64,000 bases of DNA from Acinetobacter lwoffii (GCF_029024105.1 NZ_CP118963.1:3038001-3102000); one strand, 5' to 3'; counted from the first letter of the stretch, positions 1 through 9,551 are shown. Notes: generated by a model not told the origin, from the sequence alone. A program made the numbers and translations.

Positions 1-517
1 CCACAGCATCATGTTCAGTTGCCTTGGTAATTGCTTCTGCAAAATCTTCAATTTTCTCAACCTTACTCATGCCGATACTGGAACCTTCATGTACCGGCTT
101 GATAATCAAAGGCAAGCCTAAAGCATTAACAATGTCGTTCGCATCAGAGTCTTTGGTGACAATGCGATACGGTGCTGTCGGCAATTCCGAACCCTGCCAG
201 ACCTGCTTGGTCTTGACCTTGTCCATGCCGATCGCAGAACCTTGTACACCGGTACCGGTATACGGCACGTTTAACCATTCCAGTGCGCCCTGGATCTGGC
301 CATCTTCCCCGCCACGTCCATGCAATACAATAAAAGCACGATCATAATTTACCAGTTCTGTGACACTACGCTCCTGAGGATCAAACGCTTCCGCATTGAC
401 CCCTGAACGCACTAATGCCTCAAGTACCGCCGTACCACTGTCTAGAGAAACCTCACGCTCTGCAGATTTACCACCAAGCAACACGGCAACTTTTCCGAAT
501 TTTGAAGCATTTGACAC
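1..517 (-). CDS. ddl: D-alanine--D-alanine ligase, N-terminal part (cut by window edge)
   Basis: This gene encodes the cytoplasmic ATP-grasp enzyme that joins two D-alanines for the peptidoglycan stem peptide. Reading leftward from 517, the protein begins MSNASKFGKVAVLLGGKSAE, with the glycine-rich LLGGKSAE loop, then LHGRGGEDGQ and KPVHEGSSIGMSKVE, all typical of Ddl. About 172 residues are present; the rest of a protein of roughly 300 residues lies outside the window. The start is GTG at 517-515, preceded by AAGGA at a normal distance; no ATG fits. It follows murC in the same direction with a gap of about 57 bp, the usual murG-murC-ddl order. Confidence 0.93.
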   Translation of the reverse strand, partial: MSNASKFGKVAVLLGGKSAEREVSLDSGTAVLEALVRSGVNAEAFDPQERSVTELVNYDRAFIVLHGRGGEDGQIQGALEWLNVPYTGTGVQGSAIGMDKVKTKQVWQGSELPTAPYRIVTKDSDANDIVNALGLPLIIKPVHEGSSIGMSKVEKIEDFAEAITKATEHDAV

Positions 518-574
518 GTTTATATCCTTAAACTTTTTTCAATCTGGTCAATTCAATTCAGTCACACAAGATGA

Positions 575-2023
575 CTATTTTATATATAAGTGATTTTGTG
601 CAAGTTCGACTGAGATTGCTCCAACATTACCTGCGCCCTGGGTTAATAACAAGTCATTTGCTTGCAATACTTTTCTCATGATCTGATTCAGGTTGCCGTC
701 CGTCGCATCAACCAGAATCGGCTCGACTTCACCACGTAAGCGAATGCTGCGGGCCAAAGTACGGCTGTCCGCCCCGACAATCGGTTTTTCACCGGCAGGA
801 TAAACATCCAGCAACAATAACTGGTCTACAGTAGAAAGCACTTCCACAAAATCATCAAAACAGTCACGGGTACGGCTATAACGGTGTGGCTGGAACATCA
901 TTACCAGACGACGGTCCGGATGACTCTGACGCGCAGCTTTAATCGTCGCTTCGACTTCTTTTGGATGATGACCATAGTCATCCACCAGTTTCACGTCACC
1001 GCCCTCAATCGCAAACTCACCCTGAACCTCAAAGCGACGACCCACACCACTGAAACCTTCCAGTGCACGGCAGATTGAAGCATCAGACACACCTTCATCG
1101 GTTGCTATACCAATTGCGGCCAAGGCATTCAGCACATTATGCAAACCTGGCTGGTTGACCGTTACACGCAATGGCTCACGCTCTTTACGCAATACGGTAA
1201 AGTGGGTTTGCATGCCATCCTGATCAACATCTACTGCGCGGATGTCATTGTCCTCATTGAAGCCATAAGTCAGTAACGGACGTGCAATCCGCGGCATGAT
1301 TTCACGGATATTGGCATCATCACCACAGACTACAGCCAAGCCGTAAAATGGCAGTTTTTGCAGGAACTGGATAAAAGTATCTTTCAGGACATCGAAGCTA
1401 CCGCCATAGGTATCCATATGATCGGCATCAATATTGGTTACCACAGCAGCCATCGGTTCCAGGTGCAGGAAAGAAGCATCTGACTCATCGGCTTCGGCCA
1501 CGATATAGCGGCTGGCGCCCAAGGCTGCGTTCATACCGGTACGGTTCAGCAAACCACCGATCACATAGGTTGGATCCATGTTTTCTTCAGCCAGCATACA
1601 GGTGATCAGACTGGTGGTCGTGGTTTTGCCATGCGTGCCGGCAACGGCAATTCCATGACGGTAACGCATCAGTTCACCCAGCATTTCCGCACGGCGAACC
1701 ACAGGAATACGGTTTTCAATCGCGGTTTTAATTTCCGGATTTTCTTTATCAATCGCGGTAGAGACCACGATCACGTTGGCGCCCTTAATATTATTTGCAG
1801 TATGTCCGATATAGACTTTAATGCCATTCGCTTCCAGCTGTGCGGTGGTATTGGATGCCTTGATATCTGAACCGGAAACTTTATAGCCCTGGTTTTTCAG
1901 CACTTCCGCAATACCACACATGCCTGCGCCACCGATCCCCACAAAATGAATGTGTTTGATACGGCGCATTTCCGGCACTTTGATTAACTTTTTCGCTTGT
2001 TCAGCTGGGGTTGTTGGAGACAT
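575..2023 (-). CDS. murC: UDP-N-acetylmuramate--L-alanine ligase MurC
   Basis: MurC adds L-alanine to UDP-N-acetylmuramic acid in the cytoplasm, the first step of the peptide stem of peptidoglycan. The protein has 482 residues, a normal length. The N-terminal nucleotide-binding loop GIGGAGMCGIAE lies near residues 29-40, the Mur-ligase P-loop GTHGKTTTT near 129-137, and the C-terminal domain carries DDYGHHPKEVEAT. It starts 12 bp after the murG stop and is followed by ddl, so the three are probably one transcript. Nothing looks damaged. Confidence 0.98.
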   Translation of the reverse strand: MSPTTPAEQAKKLIKVPEMRRIKHIHFVGIGGAGMCGIAEVLKNQGYKVSGSDIKASNTTAQLEANGIKVYIGHTANNIKGANVIVVSTAIDKENPEIKTAIENRIPVVRRAEMLGELMRYRHGIAVAGTHGKTTTTSLITCMLAEENMDPTYVIGGLLNRTGMNAALGASRYIVAEADESDASFLHLEPMAAVVTNIDADHMDTYGGSFDVLKDTFIQFLQKLPFYGLAVVCGDDANIREIMPRIARPLLTYGFNEDNDIRAVDVDQDGMQTHFTVLRKEREPLRVTVNQPGLHNVLNALAAIGIATDEGVSDASICRALEGFSGVGRRFEVQGEFAIEGGDVKLVDDYGHHPKEVEATIKAARQSHPDRRLVMMFQPHRYSRTRDCFDDFVEVLSTVDQLLLLDVYPAGEKPIVGADSRTLARSIRLRGEVEPILVDATDGNLNQIMRKVLQANDLLLTQGAGNVGAISVELAQNHLYIK

Positions 2024-2035
2024 AGTTTACTCGGA

Positions 2036-3133
2036 TTACAATTCTTGAATTAAACGGACCACATGTTGAGTCGCATCGGGTTGAGCCTGTCGGCGTGCTT
2101 TCACGGCCATTTCCATTAACAGCTGGCGATTCAGCATCGGCTCTAATAATGTTGTTAAACTTTCCGGGGTCATCGTGGCCTGCGGGCAAATCTTTGCCGC
2201 ATTGATATTGGCCAGGAAACCGGCATTGGCCGTCTGGTGATCATCCACTGCGCTTGGAAGCGGCACAAAAATCGCAGCCACCCCGGCAGTGGCAATTTCA
2301 GTGACGGTCAAAGCCCCGGCACGGCAAATCACCAGATCGGCATCAGAATAGGCTTTGGCCATATCCTCAATAAAAGGCTGTACTTCAACTTGTAGACTGG
2401 CCGGTGCATTTTCATAACGTGCCCGGGTCGCCTCGGCATGGTTTTGCCCACACTGATGATAGACGCTTAATCGCACATTGAGTTGCTTTAAAGCTTCCGG
2501 AACCCGTTCATTTAAGGCTTGCGCCCCCAAAGACCCACCAACGATCAGAATACGTAAGGGCAATCCTGCCTTGTCACGCTCCTGATAACGCCAGGATGGA
2601 TTTAAAATTTCGCTAATTTCCTGTCGTACCGGATTACCCGTAGTCACGACTTTATCTTGGGCCGGAAAGGTATTTGGAAAAGCCTGGCACACCGTCTTTG
2701 CCACACGCGACAATTGGGTATTGGTAAAACCGGCAACTGCATTCTGTTCATGGATCAGCACCGGAATACCTAAGATACGCGCAGCCAAACCACCCGGGCC
2801 TGCCACATAACCACCAAAGCCTGCCACGGCATCGACCTGAAGCTGTTTCATGAATTTCATGGCACTTAAGGTGGCTTTCATAATTTTAAAAGGCGCCAAG
2901 GCTTTACGCACAAAACCATTGCCACGCACACCTTGAATATCGATCTGATAAATGGGAATATTCTGGTTTTTTAACAGGCGGTTTTCCATGCCTACGGGCG
3001 TGGCCAACCATGAAACCTGTATACCTTTTTGTTGTAAATCTTTGGCAACAGCTAACGCTGGAAACACATGTCCACCTGTACCTGCGGCCATCATCATGAC
3101 ATGTTTAGGCTGTTTTTGCTGAGCTTCGGTCAC
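2036..3133 (-). CDS. murG: UDP-GlcNAc transferase MurG (lipid II synthase)
   Basis: MurG is the membrane-associated glycosyltransferase that transfers GlcNAc from UDP-GlcNAc to lipid I to make lipid II. The 365-residue protein has the GTGGH loop at about residues 18-22 followed by VFPALAVA, then GFGGYVAGPGGLAA, HEQNAVAGFTN and, in the C-terminal Rossmann domain, GGSLGAQALNE and CRAGALTVTE. These are the family signatures in the expected order. It is the first gene of the murG-murC-ddl group here. The 424-bp region upstream (3134-3557) separates it from a divergent transporter gene and probably holds its promoter. Confidence 0.98.
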   Translation of the reverse strand: MTEAQQKQPKHVMMMAAGTGGHVFPALAVAKDLQQKGIQVSWLATPVGMENRLLKNQNIPIYQIDIQGVRGNGFVRKALAPFKIMKATLSAMKFMKQLQVDAVAGFGGYVAGPGGLAARILGIPVLIHEQNAVAGFTNTQLSRVAKTVCQAFPNTFPAQDKVVTTGNPVRQEISEILNPSWRYQERDKAGLPLRILIVGGSLGAQALNERVPEALKQLNVRLSVYHQCGQNHAEATRARYENAPASLQVEVQPFIEDMAKAYSDADLVICRAGALTVTEIATAGVAAIFVPLPSAVDDHQTANAGFLANINAAKICPQATMTPESLTTLLEPMLNRQLLMEMAVKARRQAQPDATQHVVRLIQEL

Positions 3134-3557
3134 GGTTTAATTCTTCAATTCAAAAAATGGAGCAGGAAATCTGATTTAAGTAATCAATTGTAATCACAAA
3201 CCTCAGGCCATGAAAGTTTATTTACTTTATTTCAACAAGGCTTTAATTGTTTTTTTCACGCAAACTTCAAGTTTAGACTCGTTTTATTTATAAGGTCTGC
3301 ACTTTTCCTTCGACTTAAGTGACATATCATATCAATTTTAAATAGTTTTCTCATTATATTATCAATAACTTTGCCACGAAGAGCGCTTTATTTACAGCGG
3401 TCTTCCGTTTTCTCCCGTTCACCTCCTCTCTTATCATTGGCCGATAATCTTAGGCTTAAATCCTATCAATTTTATAAAAGTTTCATGCTATTCATATCTA
3501 TATATGAATGATGCTTGATGTACAAGCAGATGCTTTAAATGGACTCAGTTCGGATAG
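3134..3557. other. Divergent intergenic region murG / MFS gene
   Basis: This 424-bp AT-rich stretch separates two divergent genes and so must carry both promoters. I see no convincing open frame, no strong hairpin with a T run and no repeat. No -35/-10 pair stands out enough to report. Confidence 0.5.
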
Positions 3558-4761
3558 ATGTCAAAAATCTCATGTCGTGATGTATGGATTATCTTGGCCG
3601 GTTATCTGGCTGCGATCCATGTCGGCAAACTTTCGGCCGTGATTCCTGTGTTGCAGCAGGATTTAAACCTGAGTTTTACTCAGGCTGGTTTTTCATTAGC
3701 ATTGGTGCAGGCTGCCGGAACGCTGTTTGCGCTATGCATTGGCGCCTTCTCGGAAAAAATGGGATTAAAGCGCTGCCTGATCATGGCCTTAATCATTTTA
3801 GGGCTGAGCAGTTTTGCCGGGCTTTGGATTACGCAGCCTGCCACTTTATATGTATTGCGCTTTATGGAAGGAATCGGGTTTTTAACCATTTCCTTGTGTG
3901 CGCCAGCAATTTTAAAACGTACCAGCCGCGCTGAGACACTGAATTTCAAGATGGGACTCTGGAGTTCCTATATGGGCATCGGTGTCAGTCTGGCCGTATT
4001 GACGATTCCTCTCCTGCTTGAATATCTGGACTGGCAAATGATCTGGGCCATTTTGGGCTGCCTGTGCCTTGTCATTGCTGGCATGATTAAACAATATTTA
4101 AATATTGAACCTGTCTTGGTAACACAGCCAGACTCTTCTCAGCCAGCTACGGAAAACACCTCATTCTGGCAGATTGTTCAAATTACCCTGACCCATCCTC
4201 CCATTATCTGTCTGGCGATTATTTTTGCCTGTTATACCAGTCAATGGATTACTGTCACGGGCTTCCTGCCTACGCTGTATGTCGAACAGGGGCTGGACTT
4301 AAAACGCGCAGGGATGCTGGTCTCGATAGTCGTGCTGGCCAATCTGGGGGGCACTTTTGGCGCAGGCATGTTGCTGCAACAGGGTTATAGACCGCCCACC
4401 TTATTGAGTACCGGATTTGTAGCAATGCTCTGCAGCAGTGGTCTGGTGTTTGCTGCAAATGCCTGGCTCTCATTTGAATTGCAGGTTGTCAGTGCCTTGC
4501 TGTTTTCACTGATTGGCGGGATGATCCCAACCACTGTTTTTTGCGATTACCCTGCACTATGCACCACGTGCCTATGCAGCAGCAGCCAGTGTGGGTGTGG
4601 TTTTACAAATTTCAGCCTGCGCACAGTTTTTTATACCGACCCTGAGCGCTGCGCTGATATCTGCCACCCAATATTGGGCCAATCTTGCCATTATCACTGT
4701 CTGCCTTTCGATGCTGGGCATGGTAATGACGGCATTTTTATTTAAGCGTTACCCTAAATAA
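3558..4761 (+). pseudogene. MFS transporter (CynX/YeaN-like), frameshifted near the C-terminus
   Basis: An inner-membrane major facilitator protein, probably an exporter or uptake carrier; the substrate cannot be told. The reading frame from ATG 3558 gives hydrophobic helices and the motif GAFSEKMGLKR (MFS loop 2-3) up to about residue 327. There a run of six T (4537-4542) shifts the frame. In the original frame the rest is Cys-rich and non-hydrophobic and stops at 4745. Removing one T restores a plausible end (beginning FAITLHYAPRAYAAA and ending FLFKRYPK) with a stop at 4759-4761, for about 400 residues, the usual MFS length. Either a real loss-of-function slip in a homopolymer or a sequencing error. 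The last two helices would be lost as it stands. Confidence 0.85.
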
Positions 4762-4770
4762 AAAGATAAA

Positions 4771-4792
4771 AAGAGCCTGCAAGCAGACTCTT
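4771..4792. terminator. Bidirectional terminator between MFS gene and gshB
   Basis: AAGAG-c-CTGC and GCAG-a-CTCTT form a stem with one mismatch and a two-base loop between the convergent MFS and gshB genes. A-rich sequence lies on the left, giving T residues for the minus strand. Confidence 0.6.
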
Positions 4793-4811
4793 CTTTCACC
4801 TAATGCTGCCT

Positions 4812-5762
4812 TTAAACCTGATTGGCCTGACCTGCTTCCAGCACAGCAAACAGATCATCCGCAATCGAAGTACCAAACTGGGCATCAATTTCACGGATAC
4901 AGGTTGGACTGGTTACATTAATTTCAGTGACATAATTTCCGATCACATCCAGCCCTACAAAGACCAGACCTTTTTCTCTGAGATACGGCCCTACTTTTGC
5001 TGCAATGGCCTTATCAGTTTCAGTCAGTGGGCGCGCCTCGCCCAGACCACCCGCGGCCAGATTACCGCGCACTTCACCATTTTGCGGAATACGGGCCAGA
5101 CAATACGGCACTGGCTCGCCATTAATCATCAGGATGCGTTTATCGCCTTCGACAATTTCCGGAATATAACGCTGCGCCATGATCGGCTGGGTACCATTAT
5201 TGGTCAGCATTTCAATGGTTGAACCGATGTTGATGCCATCCTGATACAGGCGGAAAATCCCGGTGCCGCCCATGCCATCCAGCGGTTTTACAATCACATC
5301 GACCTGTTCTTTGAGAAATTCACGGATCAGGCTTTGCTGCGAAGTCACCAAGGTCGGAACTTGCAGATGCGGGAACTGGGTCGCGAACAGTTTTTCATTA
5401 CAGTCACGCAGGCTTTGCGGTTTGTTGATGATCCATGCCCCTTCGCGCTCTGCCTGCTCCAGAATATAAGTGGTATAGACGAAGTTCATATCAAAAGGCG
5501 GATCTTTACGCATCAAGACAGCGTCATAAGCAGCGATCGACTCTTTTTGTTTTTCGCCAAGTTCATAATAATGGTCGTAGTCTTCAAATACCTGTAGCGG
5601 CGCGATCAGACCAAAGGCCTTGCCCTGATCGATATATAAATCTTGCTGCAATGCATAACCGAGTTCATGCCCACGACGTGCGGCTGCCCATAGCATGGCC
5701 ATGGTTGAGTCTTTCTTCAGGTTTACATTTTCAATGGGATCCATCACAACAAGTACGCGCAT
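4812..5762 (-). CDS. gshB: Glutathione synthetase
   Basis: GshB is the cytoplasmic ATP-grasp enzyme that adds glycine to gamma-glutamylcysteine, the second step of glutathione synthesis. The 316-residue protein has the prokaryotic GshB N-terminus (VVMDPIENVNLKKDST), the ATP-grasp loop KPLDGMGGTGIFR near residue 160, and the metal and ATP ligand region GLDVIGNYVTEINVTSPTC near the C-terminus. Length is normal for the family. It stands alone here; gshA, the first step, is about 30 kb away at 35892-37469, so the two are not in one operon. Confidence 0.97.
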   Translation of the reverse strand: MRVLVVMDPIENVNLKKDSTMAMLWAAARRGHELGYALQQDLYIDQGKAFGLIAPLQVFEDYDHYYELGEKQKESIAAYDAVLMRKDPPFDMNFVYTTYILEQAEREGAWIINKPQSLRDCNEKLFATQFPHLQVPTLVTSQQSLIREFLKEQVDVIVKPLDGMGGTGIFRLYQDGINIGSTIEMLTNNGTQPIMAQRYIPEIVEGDKRILMINGEPVPYCLARIPQNGEVRGNLAAGGLGEARPLTETDKAIAAKVGPYLREKGLVFVGLDVIGNYVTEINVTSPTCIREIDAQFGTSIADDLFAVLEAGQANQV

Positions 5763-5893
5763 GTGTCTCTGCTCTTTTTCAAAAAATGACTTGGCAAGGA
5801 GTATAGCTTGTGTCGATTCTTTTGTTTATGGTGATTTTGCATAACTTATTTTATATAGGTACTGAGACAGATTGAGCCCACAGGAGGTTTGCC

Positions 5894-6094
5894 ATGCAAC
5901 AGGCCATTATCGGTTTTCACTTGGATGAGGAACAGCATTGGGTTGCAGAGCTGGCCTGCGGACATGGCCAGCATGTGCGGCATACCCCGCCCTGGCAAAA
6001 TCGCCCATGGGTGATGACCGAGCAAGGACGTAAAGAAAAACTCGGGATGCTGCTAGACTGTAAAAAATGCGAAAAGTGCGAAACTGAAACCTGA
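5894..6094 (+). CDS. DUF3565 family small protein
   Basis: A 66-residue protein of unknown function that I assign to DUF3565 by its pattern: MQQAIIGFHLDEEQHWVAEL, then CGHGQHVRHTPPW, RPWV and a C-terminal cysteine cluster CKKCEKCE. The His/Cys arrangement (CGHxQHxRHxPP plus CxxCxxC) suggests metal binding, but that is inference. AGGAGG lies just upstream of the ATG at a good distance. It precedes the copper-resistance genes in the same direction with a gap of about 125 bp; whether they share a transcript is unclear. Confidence 0.85.
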   Translation: MQQAIIGFHLDEEQHWVAELACGHGQHVRHTPPWQNRPWVMTEQGRKEKLGMLLDCKKCEKCETET

Positions 6095-6218
6095 ACCTAT
6101 GAAAAAAGTAGTATGTAGGTGACCTAAAAAATAATCTTGTCCAGAATTTGCTAATTTGAGTTACTGCGTTTATGCTTTTATTGCTCAAACATGCAGCGCA
6201 TTTTTTCAGGGTGTACTT

Positions 6219-6641
6219 TTGCTCATACGGCTCGTCAAACAGATCTGGTTGGTGATGCTTGTGGTTTTTGCCATAGGCTGGAGCAGTGTGTCTGTCGCAT
6301 CTGCAAACACCATGCATCTGGTTATGCCGTCTGAAAAAACGAATCCTCATTGTCTGGAAATGACAAAACCCTCTGCTTCTCACTCGCTGCATAAGACTGA
6401 TCCTCATCAAGATCAGGAACTGATTCAGCCGGACTGTGTCAGTGACAGCACCCAGCAGTCATCAGATTGTCTGGATTGTGGCACTATGGCCTGCCAGAAC
6501 TTGGTCACCAGCCTGCCCATTACAACGCCCGAGTTAAGCGTGCCTGATCACGGTTATCCGGAAAAAACCCTCCTCCCTGCTTACCATGCCCAGCACCTTG
6601 TCGGTTACTGGCAAGAAATCCTGCGCCCACCCAAAGCTTGA
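6219..6641 (+). CDS. Small exported Cys/His protein of the copper cluster (CopL-like)
   Basis: A secreted protein of about 140 residues directly upstream of copA (gap about 40 bp). I place the start at TTG 6219 because AGGGTG lies eight bases upstream and this start gives a clean Sec signal peptide (MLIRLVKQ followed by a hydrophobic run, cleavage near ASA); the frame is open back to a TTG at 6156. The mature part is rich in His, Met and Cys, with HCLEM, DPHQDQE and the cluster CLDCGTMACQ, which suggests metal binding in the periplasm. The layout resembles CopL-type regulators found before copAB in other bacteria, but I cannot show homology. A small palindrome TAGGTGACCTA (6116-6126) upstream could be an operator. 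Confidence 0.7.
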   Translation: MLIRLVKQIWLVMLVVFAIGWSSVSVASANTMHLVMPSEKTNPHCLEMTKPSASHSLHKTDPHQDQELIQPDCVSDSTQQSSDCLDCGTMACQNLVTSLPITTPELSVPDHGYPEKTLLPAYHAQHLVGYWQEILRPPKA

Positions 6642-6682
6642 TCCTGAATTTTTAAATTTTTTTATTCATTAAGGATTAAGTT

Positions 6683-8449
6683 ATGTTGCTTAAAATCAGT
6701 CAAAGCCTGTGTCTGGGCTTCGGTCTCATCTCGTCGTCTGCCTTGTTTGCAGCCGTAAAAGAATATCATCTGGTCATTGATGAAAGCCCGATCAATCTCA
6801 CCGGAAAGACGGTCAAGCGTATCACTGTAAACGGAAAATTCCCTGCACCCTTGCTGGAATTCGAAGAAGGTGATGATGCAGTCATTCATGTACAAAACAA
6901 CCTGAACAATCAGGATACCTCACTGCACTGGCATGGCCTGCTCCTGCCCGGGCTGATGGATGGTGTCCCCGGATTTAACGGTTTTCAGGGCATCAAACCG
7001 AAACAGTCTTTTACTTATCGCTTCAAGGTTCGTCAAAACGGCACCTACTGGTATCACGCACATTCCAAAGGTCAGGAACAGGATGGCCTCTATGGCGCCT
7101 TGGTGATTCGCCCCAAAGCCCAGACATCGCTACCTGCACATGAACAAACCGAGCGGGATTATGTGGTGATGCTGTCGGATTTTCACGAACAGGGCAGCCA
7201 GCAGATTCAGAACAATTTAAAAAAATCGGCCGAATATTATCAGAACCAGCGTGAAACCTTGGGCGATGTACTCCAGCAGGTGAAACGTGATGGCCTGAAG
7301 GCCACCTGGTCAGACCGCAAGATGTGGAACCAGATGCGTATGCTGAAAACCGACCTATCTGATGTTACCGGTTATACCTTTCTGGTCAATGGAAAAACGC
7401 CGCAACAAAACTGGAGTGGCCAGTTCCAGCCCAATGAAAAAGTCCGCCTGCGTTTCATCAATGCTTCTGCCATGTCGTTTTTCGATGTACGTATTCCCCA
7501 GCTGAAAATGACCGTGGTCAGTGCCGATGGACAACCGGTGCAGCCGGTCAATGTAGATGAATTCCGTATCGGAACCGCTGAAACCTATGATGTGATTGTG
7601 GAACCCACTGCAGCGCATTACCAGATTGAAGCGGAATCGATCGACCGCTCAGGCTTTGCCATTGGCAGTCTGCATCAGGCAACTGATTCAAGTAAAGCCC
7701 CGGCTCCGGTTCAATTACCAACACCGCGCCCTCGTGCCTTATTGACCATGGAAGATATGGGACATGGCGAACAACATGACATGTCACATGACACACACAG
7801 CAGTCAGACCATGCAGACTGCCACAAGTGAACATGATCAACATGCCCAGCACGACATGCATGCAAGTCATAATGCCATATCCGGAACCAATCAGCCTCAT
7901 CAGCCGGTTGAGGGCTGGGCCAATATGTCTACGCCTGCAGGGCACAAAGCCTTGCAATATCAAGACCTCAAAGCCCTGACACCGCAACCTGATACCCGTG
8001 CAGCAGAACGTGAACTGGTAATTCGTCTGGGTGGAACCATGGAGCGCTACATCTGGACCATTAATGGTAAAAAATTCAGTGATGCCGAGCCACTTCAAGT
8101 GAAATATGGCGAGCGGATCCGGCTGAAATTTATCAATGACAGCATGATGGCCCATCCGATGCATTTGCATGGCATGTTTATGCAGCTGGAAAATGGTCAG
8201 TCTGCTGCAAATATGCCAAATAAACACACCGTGATTGTGCCGCCTGGGAAAACGGTGACTACCCTGCTCACGGCTGACGAACTGGGAGAATGGGCGATTC
8301 ACTGCCATCTGCTCTATCACATGAGTGCCGGCATGATGAACAAGCTGATTGTGGCACAGGTTGACGAAGATCAAGTATCTCACCCTTCTTCACAAAAAAT
8401 GCCGTCAAAACCAGCAGCTGCTCAAGGAGAAAGCCATGCACATCACTAA
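6683..8449 (+). CDS. copA: Multicopper oxidase, copper resistance protein CopA
   Basis: Periplasmic multicopper oxidase that oxidises Cu(I) and helps sequester copper. The 588-residue protein has three cupredoxin domains with the copper ligand motifs HWHG (residues 82-85), HAHS (125-128), HPMHLHG (from 491) and HCHLLYHMSAGM (from 540). Between domains 2 and 3 is a Met/His-rich stretch (about 355-400; repeated HDMSH- and HDMHA-like units), typical of PcoA/CopA and thought to bind Cu(I). The signal peptide (MLLKISQSLCLGFGLISS) lacks the twin arginine found in most CopA proteins, so export is probably by Sec, which is unusual because CopA is usually folded in the cytoplasm. The gene overlaps copB by 14 bp. 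Confidence 0.96.
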   Translation: MLLKISQSLCLGFGLISSSALFAAVKEYHLVIDESPINLTGKTVKRITVNGKFPAPLLEFEEGDDAVIHVQNNLNNQDTSLHWHGLLLPGLMDGVPGFNGFQGIKPKQSFTYRFKVRQNGTYWYHAHSKGQEQDGLYGALVIRPKAQTSLPAHEQTERDYVVMLSDFHEQGSQQIQNNLKKSAEYYQNQRETLGDVLQQVKRDGLKATWSDRKMWNQMRMLKTDLSDVTGYTFLVNGKTPQQNWSGQFQPNEKVRLRFINASAMSFFDVRIPQLKMTVVSADGQPVQPVNVDEFRIGTAETYDVIVEPTAAHYQIEAESIDRSGFAIGSLHQATDSSKAPAPVQLPTPRPRALLTMEDMGHGEQHDMSHDTHSSQTMQTATSEHDQHAQHDMHASHNAISGTNQPHQPVEGWANMSTPAGHKALQYQDLKALTPQPDTRAAERELVIRLGGTMERYIWTINGKKFSDAEPLQVKYGERIRLKFINDSMMAHPMHLHGMFMQLENGQSAANMPNKHTVIVPPGKTVTTLLTADELGEWAIHCHLLYHMSAGMMNKLIVAQVDEDQVSHPSSQKMPSKPAAAQGESHAHH

Positions 8450-9380
8450 TCTTTTTCTAAAGTCAGTACTCAGCAGTGCGCTTACCCTAAGCAGTCTGAG
8501 TATTTTTGCGGCAGCTTCTAGCGAGCATACGGGTCATAATGAACATCAGCATCATAGCGGGCATCATGCCATGCAAAACATGGCTGATGACCACGCACAG
8601 CATACTGAAACTGCAGATGCCACATCCTATCAACCACCAAAGTTATCACATCAACAGCAGGCGCTGAGCACACCACAAAATTCAGTCAGTTCTGCCAGCG
8701 AACATGATCATCGTAAAGAACATGGTGCACAGATTTATAGCCAGATTATTCTGGACCAGAAATGGCAGCATAGTTCAGAGGGAAATGGGGCATTCAAGTC
8801 CAAGAACCAAGTCAGAATTGGCACGGATGAAAATAAAATCTTCCTCAAGCTAGAAGCCGACAAACATGAATCGCATCAGGCCGAATATGATGCCAAAGTG
8901 TTGTATAGCCGAAATATTTCTGATTTCTGGGATGTGCAGACCGGGGTGCGCTATCGACAGGAAAATTTAGCCGAGCCTTCTATAAACCAGCAGAACGAGC
9001 GCTTCGATGCAGTATTTGGGTTACATGGCCTGGCTCCCTACTTTTTCGAAACGGATGCTCATGTCTATGTTGGTGAAGATGACTTTGTCGGATTAAAACT
9101 GAAAACAGAGCGTGACCTGTTACTGACTCAGAAACTGATTATGCAACCCTTTGTCGAACTGGATGTCATCCTGAATGATCAGGCAGCTAATGCGAAAAAA
9201 ACCGGCCTTAGTCATGCCACCTTGGGCCTGGAAACACGCTATGAACTGAGCAAAAAGCTCATGCCTTATTTGGAAGTGGGTTATGAATATAGTAAAGGCA
9301 ACCAACAGACAGCCTGGCAGCAAAGTTCTGATTCAGAAAAAGGCTGGATCTATGGTGCAGGTCTAAGAATGATGTTCTAA
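8436..9380 (+). CDS. copB: Copper resistance protein CopB (outer membrane)
   Basis: CopB/PcoB is an outer-membrane beta-barrel that works with CopA in copper tolerance. I start it at ATG 8436, inside the end of copA, because AAGGAG lies at 8424-8429 and the start yields a good signal peptide (MHITNLFLKSVLSSALTLSS, cleavage near FAAA). The mature N-terminus is His/Met-rich (HNEHQHHSGHHAMQNMADDH) and probably binds copper; the last 200 residues carry the CopB barrel pattern ending in aromatic LRMMF, a classical outer-membrane C-terminus. About 314 residues. The overlap with copA implies translational coupling. Confidence 0.95.
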   Translation: MHITNLFLKSVLSSALTLSSLSIFAAASSEHTGHNEHQHHSGHHAMQNMADDHAQHTETADATSYQPPKLSHQQQALSTPQNSVSSASEHDHRKEHGAQIYSQIILDQKWQHSSEGNGAFKSKNQVRIGTDENKIFLKLEADKHESHQAEYDAKVLYSRNISDFWDVQTGVRYRQENLAEPSINQQNERFDAVFGLHGLAPYFFETDAHVYVGEDDFVGLKLKTERDLLLTQKLIMQPFVELDVILNDQAANAKKTGLSHATLGLETRYELSKKLMPYLEVGYEYSKGNQQTAWQQSSDSEKGWIYGAGLRMMF

Positions 9381-9405
9381 ATTTTTGATACAGAAAATTA
9401 TGCAG

Positions 9406-9439
9406 CTACGGGATGTGAAACGCCATTCATGTCCCGTAG
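9406..9439. repeat. Inverted repeat downstream of copB
   Basis: CTACGGGA pairs with TCCCGTAG, with a small internal loop and a second TGAA/TTCA stem. It follows the copB stop by about 25 bp and is the likely end of the cop transcript, although no clear T run follows it. Confidence 0.5.
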
Positions 9440-9551
9440 CGCTATGGCACTATACATTTGACTGAGAAAGATTTTTTAAGCCTATGAACTGTACATGCAA
9501 TGCTTTTCTGTACTTTCCCGCTCATTAAGACACTTGTTATTTTGCGAAAAA

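Noticed and set aside
3134..3557. AT-rich gap upstream of murG as a possible small-gene region
   Set aside because: No frame with a ribosome-binding site or conserved pattern; promoters explain it.
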